DNA from: Ceratobasidium sp. AG-K
Taxonomy: Eukaryota; Basidiomycota; Agaricomycetes; Cantharellales; Ceratobasidiaceae
Length of the DNA: 64,000 nt
NCBI GenBank assembly: GCA_037039685.1
Contig: JAWNGF010000011.1
Coordinates: 1,674,001 to 1,738,000 of the forward strand
Direction of reading: 5' to 3'
Part shown: in pieces, positions 60,501-64,000 of the stretch
How the letters are laid out: every line of letters begins with the position of its first letter
Position numbering within the stretch: position 1 is the stretch's first letter
Notes under the pieces: generated by a model
Seen by the model: only the letters and a program-made list of their open reading frames with translations
Told to the model about the DNA's origin: nothing
Databases searched by the model: none
Program-made: the position numbers and the translations under genes

Positions 60501-63500
60501 GGTGATGAAATTTTTTAGCGCACTTCTAACCGAGGCACCGCTCAGTCCCAATTAAGGTCAAAGTCCCCACGCTAAGCTAAGACGCAGTTACTGGCCATAG
60601 TTGGCCAGAATAGCAAGGTTATGTGTGGCCAGCGATGGAATGTGGGACATGGGGTATGATAGCTAACACGTAAATTTATCGTGTATGTGAATCAAGTGCG
60701 ACGCCAAACGGGAATTTATGTCTGACCCACTCAAGTATGATGCCAGATCTGATCGGGTGATACAGTCGTCTGCAGCACGCGCGAATGACTGTTTCCCGGA
60801 TTCAGGTTTTGAATAATCGAAATAATCTGCCCGACATAGCACATTTGAGGATATTGTACATATATAAACTAATTGAAATATCGTACATTTGGCTTTTGCA
60901 AGACACTTGATGACCGGCCGCAAGTTTCTAAGTTGTATATACTAACTTCATAAATAGTCCAAGCGTTCCAAACAATGGGCGCCTCGTGAGCGAACACTTC
61001 CCAAATGCCGATTGACGGTAAGATCCGAGCAGCTTGTGTTTCGAAATGTCAGGGCTTTCTATTCAACGTTCGTTCTTCTTGGATTGTCACTTACAGTTTT
61101 GGCTCTATCAATAATAAATAAAAATCTCATGAGTAAATGAACCGAACCGAACATAAAGCACTTTATGACGTAGGCTAGACAACACCTCACTTCATTAAAC
61201 TCCTGTTTAAGGTTTTACGACAACAAAGATACTTGCATACTGGAACTCATTTCATGAATCAATCTCTTTCAAGAGCACTTGATATATTCAAATATATGTG
61301 AGCAGGAAGTTGGATATAGGTATGCGCTTGAATAGACTTTGATGCGGTTTGATGAAGTTGACTGGGGTGTTGTGGCTCGATTGCTCGGTTTGGATAGTGT
61401 GTTTGTTGGCGGCTTCGTGCCCGATCCAACTGTTGGGGAAAGAGGAAGAGAACTTGCTTCTTGTTTCTAGGGAAGATCGCTGACTCTAAATCGGGCAGGC
61501 CCTGACCACCCAGACGGACGCGTGAATAAGAAATCACTTCAACAAATCGTGCACATCGTCCATAATGTACATTATATTAAAATTCAAGCATCTAGCGAGC
61601 ACTCCAGTCCACCATCACTCAGGTATCCTGGGCTGTCATACTCACAAACAATCTGACCCCTGAGATAGTCCTTAAAAGGAAGGAGGACAAGACGTCTAGA
61701 GCCAAACAAGGCACAGCGTATCAGACTTATATAAGCGGAAACTTGCGCTTCGTATTGTCAATTGGGGATCACCACCCTACTCTATTTCGTTTACCATATA
61801 GCGACTGTTCGTGTTGTTCGTACAACAATGTCTTCTTCAAGCCCCCGCCACTAGGATCACCTCCACCGCCTCTACTTCCTCGATCACTCAGCTCATCTCA
61901 GCTCGAGCTTACCCTTCTTGAATGCTTGAGAATGCGTTGTGATGCTTCATCCAAGTTTTTGATTGACTGCTCCCACCCCTCATTGCTCTGCTGCAACAGA
62001 GTATTCGATTTTTGTGCCAGACGACCCCATGTTACAACGTGAAAACATACTCAATAGTATGCTAAGCATACCCTCAACGTTGAACTGCAGCACAGCAAAG
62101 GCGGGAGGCGGGCGAGGGACTCGAGGGTGGCAAACGGTGCGTGTGACAGGTGGCAAAATTGATTCGTTCCTCAACCAATACTTTCCCCTTCGTTAACAAG
62201 TTTTCGAGCGAGTGTGTAGTACTAGATAATCCTGGGACTCGTGGTCCGTAAATGTACCGTGGAGGGCTCAGGTGCGGTAAGTCATAATTTACCCGCTCAT
62301 TTACGGCGTTTATGATGATTTCAATGCATATGATAACATCCTACCCCGACAGACTCAACATGCTCGGTATTGCCAGGCATGCGGCCATTTTAGGGCAAGG
62401 CAGGTTTCCCGGTGGTATTTTAATTATTGGCCAATACGTTCCCTAATTCGCCCCGTATTCTCATGCATGGTGCTCCGACAATTGCGTTCCGTACGAGAAG
62501 CTACATTGAATGTATGTACTGTGAGTATCATAAACTCTGGAGCTTCACCTACCCGTGTGCGTTTGTTTGACGTTGAGACTTATAAAGCGAACGCAATGGT
62601 ATCCGTGGGCTCCAGCGTCGCTGATATGAGGAGCCGACATAGCACTACTCCTTCATTTCATGGACACGCCATCGAGTTAGACCTCTACCTATCGCCTGGC
62701 TCGGCTAGTGTGGACAAGCCGAGAGTTAGTGGACAATTACCGTTGGCCACTGCCACGCGCCGCTGCAATGGATATACGGCTTCGTCTTCGTAAACATAAC
62801 TGGCGCCCACCATTCGACTATTTAAAGTGGTCTGAATGATTTTGTCCCTCTCTGGACGAATCATTATTCTGCTAAATCCCGTCCACACGAAACGGTCCTG
62901 CTTTGCTAGGCCCACCTCACTGAAACGGGACACGGAAACACTTGTTTTTCGGAACTGGTATTCCACCAGCACTGAGCGACAAGCGTCCCGGTTTTGTTTT
63001 AATGCTTTGAGCTGGACTATAGTATCTGGGCGCCTTCGATACTCGTGAACTCGATCCGAACTGGGCTTTATGAAGCATAATTATGGCCACCGGTTCTGCG
63101 GTGTCGTTGAATGGATACCTGAAAATGTTGCCCAAATCTGTGTTCCGACGTCATCTCGCAGCGTCGACATTAATGAGGCGCCAGTATGCCAGCTGTGCCT
63201 TTCATGGGTGATGCTTACTATGGTTTCTTCTTCTGGCTACACCGCCTCATTCCATCGTTCCCTTTTTGCTCCTGCTGGGCACTATTTGGTCGGCCTTGCG
63301 GACCCTTGGAATGACACCCACGCTCTTAAGTTATGACCGAACGCCGGCCGCTCGGTGGAATTCCTTGCGAGGAATCTGGAAACCGACTATCCGGTTCTGC
63401 TGAAGCACGCGGATCTGCGAATATGGTAATTTGGTGTGAGGCTGTATACGGGTAACAGGATAGGCAGCCATAATTAAGGCAAGTACAACCAACAGTGTTT

Positions 63501-63804
63501 TGTCAAATATGGCTAATTAGGCTTTATCGTGCGCACACAGCTTCATCCTTGGGTCCACAGACCTCAACGGTCGGAACCGTGTCAGTATCTTAGCCACGAT
63601 GTCTAACTCCGACTGATCAAGGAAGGTCGCTTGCCCAAGAGTGGGCGGGATCTCGATGAAAGGGTGTGGAAGCAAGATCATCCCTTCCGAACCGAGTGCC
63701 GGGCACGTGGAAATTGGATTATTGAGACTCGCTCTTTTAATACTTGCGGTTTATACTCTGCCTCGACAAGACGACGCTTGATCTTTGGCACACCAGTCTC
63801 TGAA
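60501..63804 (+). other. Gene-poor region
   Basis: About 3.3 kb. Open frames at 61743-62042, 61963-62196, 62467-62793 and on the minus strand at 62685-62972 have no motifs I recognise and no convincing exon partners. It may be decayed repeat DNA. Confidence 0.45.
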
Positions 63805-63812
63805 TATATAAA
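63805..63812 (+). promoter_or_regulatory. TATA box candidate at right edge
   Basis: TATATAAA lies 53 bases before an ATG at 63866 that opens an uninterrupted frame to the window edge. Confidence 0.4.
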
Positions 63813-63865
63813 CCGCCCGACATACTCCTCGGCATCGTAATCTCTGCCAATTCGAGTAGACAACC

Positions 63866-64000
63866 ATGCGCTGGGCCCAATCCATTTCCGAGTCAAGCCT
63901 CCCCCCCTCACCGCAACCTCTTGATGCTTCAAACAATTTGGCCACTGGCCAGTTCGTCTCCCAAGCCCAGTGGGAGAGCTACAGCAGCTCGTCCACAAGC
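63866..64000 (+). CDS. Possible gene start, runs off the right edge
   Basis: An open frame of 45 codons starts MRWAQSISESSLPPSPQP and is rich in Ser, Pro and Gln, with no stop before the window ends. A TATA-like box stands upstream at a normal distance. The opposite strand is also open here (63998-63678), so the call is tentative. Function cannot be judged. Confidence 0.35.
   Translation, partial: MRWAQSISESSLPPSPQPLDASNNLATGQFVSQAQWESYSSSSTS

Noticed and set aside
62467..62972. Overlapping frames on both strands near the right end
   Set aside because: No recognisable family and overlapping antisense frames of similar length; coding status unsupported.
1..64000. tRNA or rRNA genes
   Set aside because: No cloverleaf with a GTTCGAATC-type arm or rRNA-like block was noticed by eye; a dedicated search was not possible.

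Overview
This window reads as nuclear DNA of a filamentous basidiomycete, most like a Cantharellales/Rhizoctonia-type Agaricomycete (inferred, not searched). Genes are cut by many short GT-AG introns, mostly 44-63 bases. Most genes had to be assembled across introns; where I could place every splice site the exon lengths sum to a whole number of codons. Typical lineage features are a NACHT-WD40 NLR-like protein, a BTB protein with a family-specific C-terminus, and many F-box/LRR-type genes and relics.

Layout. 1-8 kb: the 3' half of an ABCA-type transporter and a convergent RAD5-type helicase/E3 ligase. 8.6-11.8 kb: a small secreted protein and a PA28/REG proteasome activator. 12-13.1 kb: a hairpin MITE-like repeat and a dead Tc1/mariner transposase fragment. 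13.4-18.4 kb: a 1600-residue NLR-like protein. 19.4-21.8 kb: a BTB relic and an intact BTB gene. 22-30 kb: a compact housekeeping block: SLD2-like replication factor, RNA-binding RBR ubiquitin ligase, APH-fold kinase-like protein and the ATP synthase inhibitor IF1. 30-34 kb: an internally duplicated eight-helix membrane protein amid decayed copies of itself and of its promoter. 36-40.4 kb: a secreted mucin-like protein and proteasome subunit RPN5. 40.7-47.1 kb: three minus-strand F-box genes, two of them products of a segmental duplication. 48-53.8 kb: a CaiB/BaiF family III CoA-transferase, REV7 (HORMA) and an MFS sugar/quinate-type transporter. 54.2-64 kb: an F-box graveyard, a LINE zinc-knuckle relic and gene-poor DNA, with one possible gene start at the right edge.

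Functional themes: replication-stress tolerance (RAD5, REV7, SLD2), proteasome/ubiquitin (PA28, RPN5, RBR ligase, F-box and BTB proteins) and membrane transport. No operon-like or obvious secondary-metabolite cluster is visible; the housekeeping genes appear to be neighbours by position only.

The most notable observations are: (1) a PA28 gene that needs a 5-base microexon and a GC-AG intron to give an exact 254-residue protein; (2) an RGG/RRM-type RNA-binding region fused to a complete RBR E3 ligase, interrupted by four apparent single-base frameshifts; (3) a membrane protein made of two tandem four-helix halves beside decaying partial copies; and (4) a duplicated F-box block in which one copy carries a late nonsense codon. 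Several frameshifts (ABC transporter, NLR tail, RBR ligase) sit in otherwise clean frames, so assembly indels must be excluded before calling pseudogenes.
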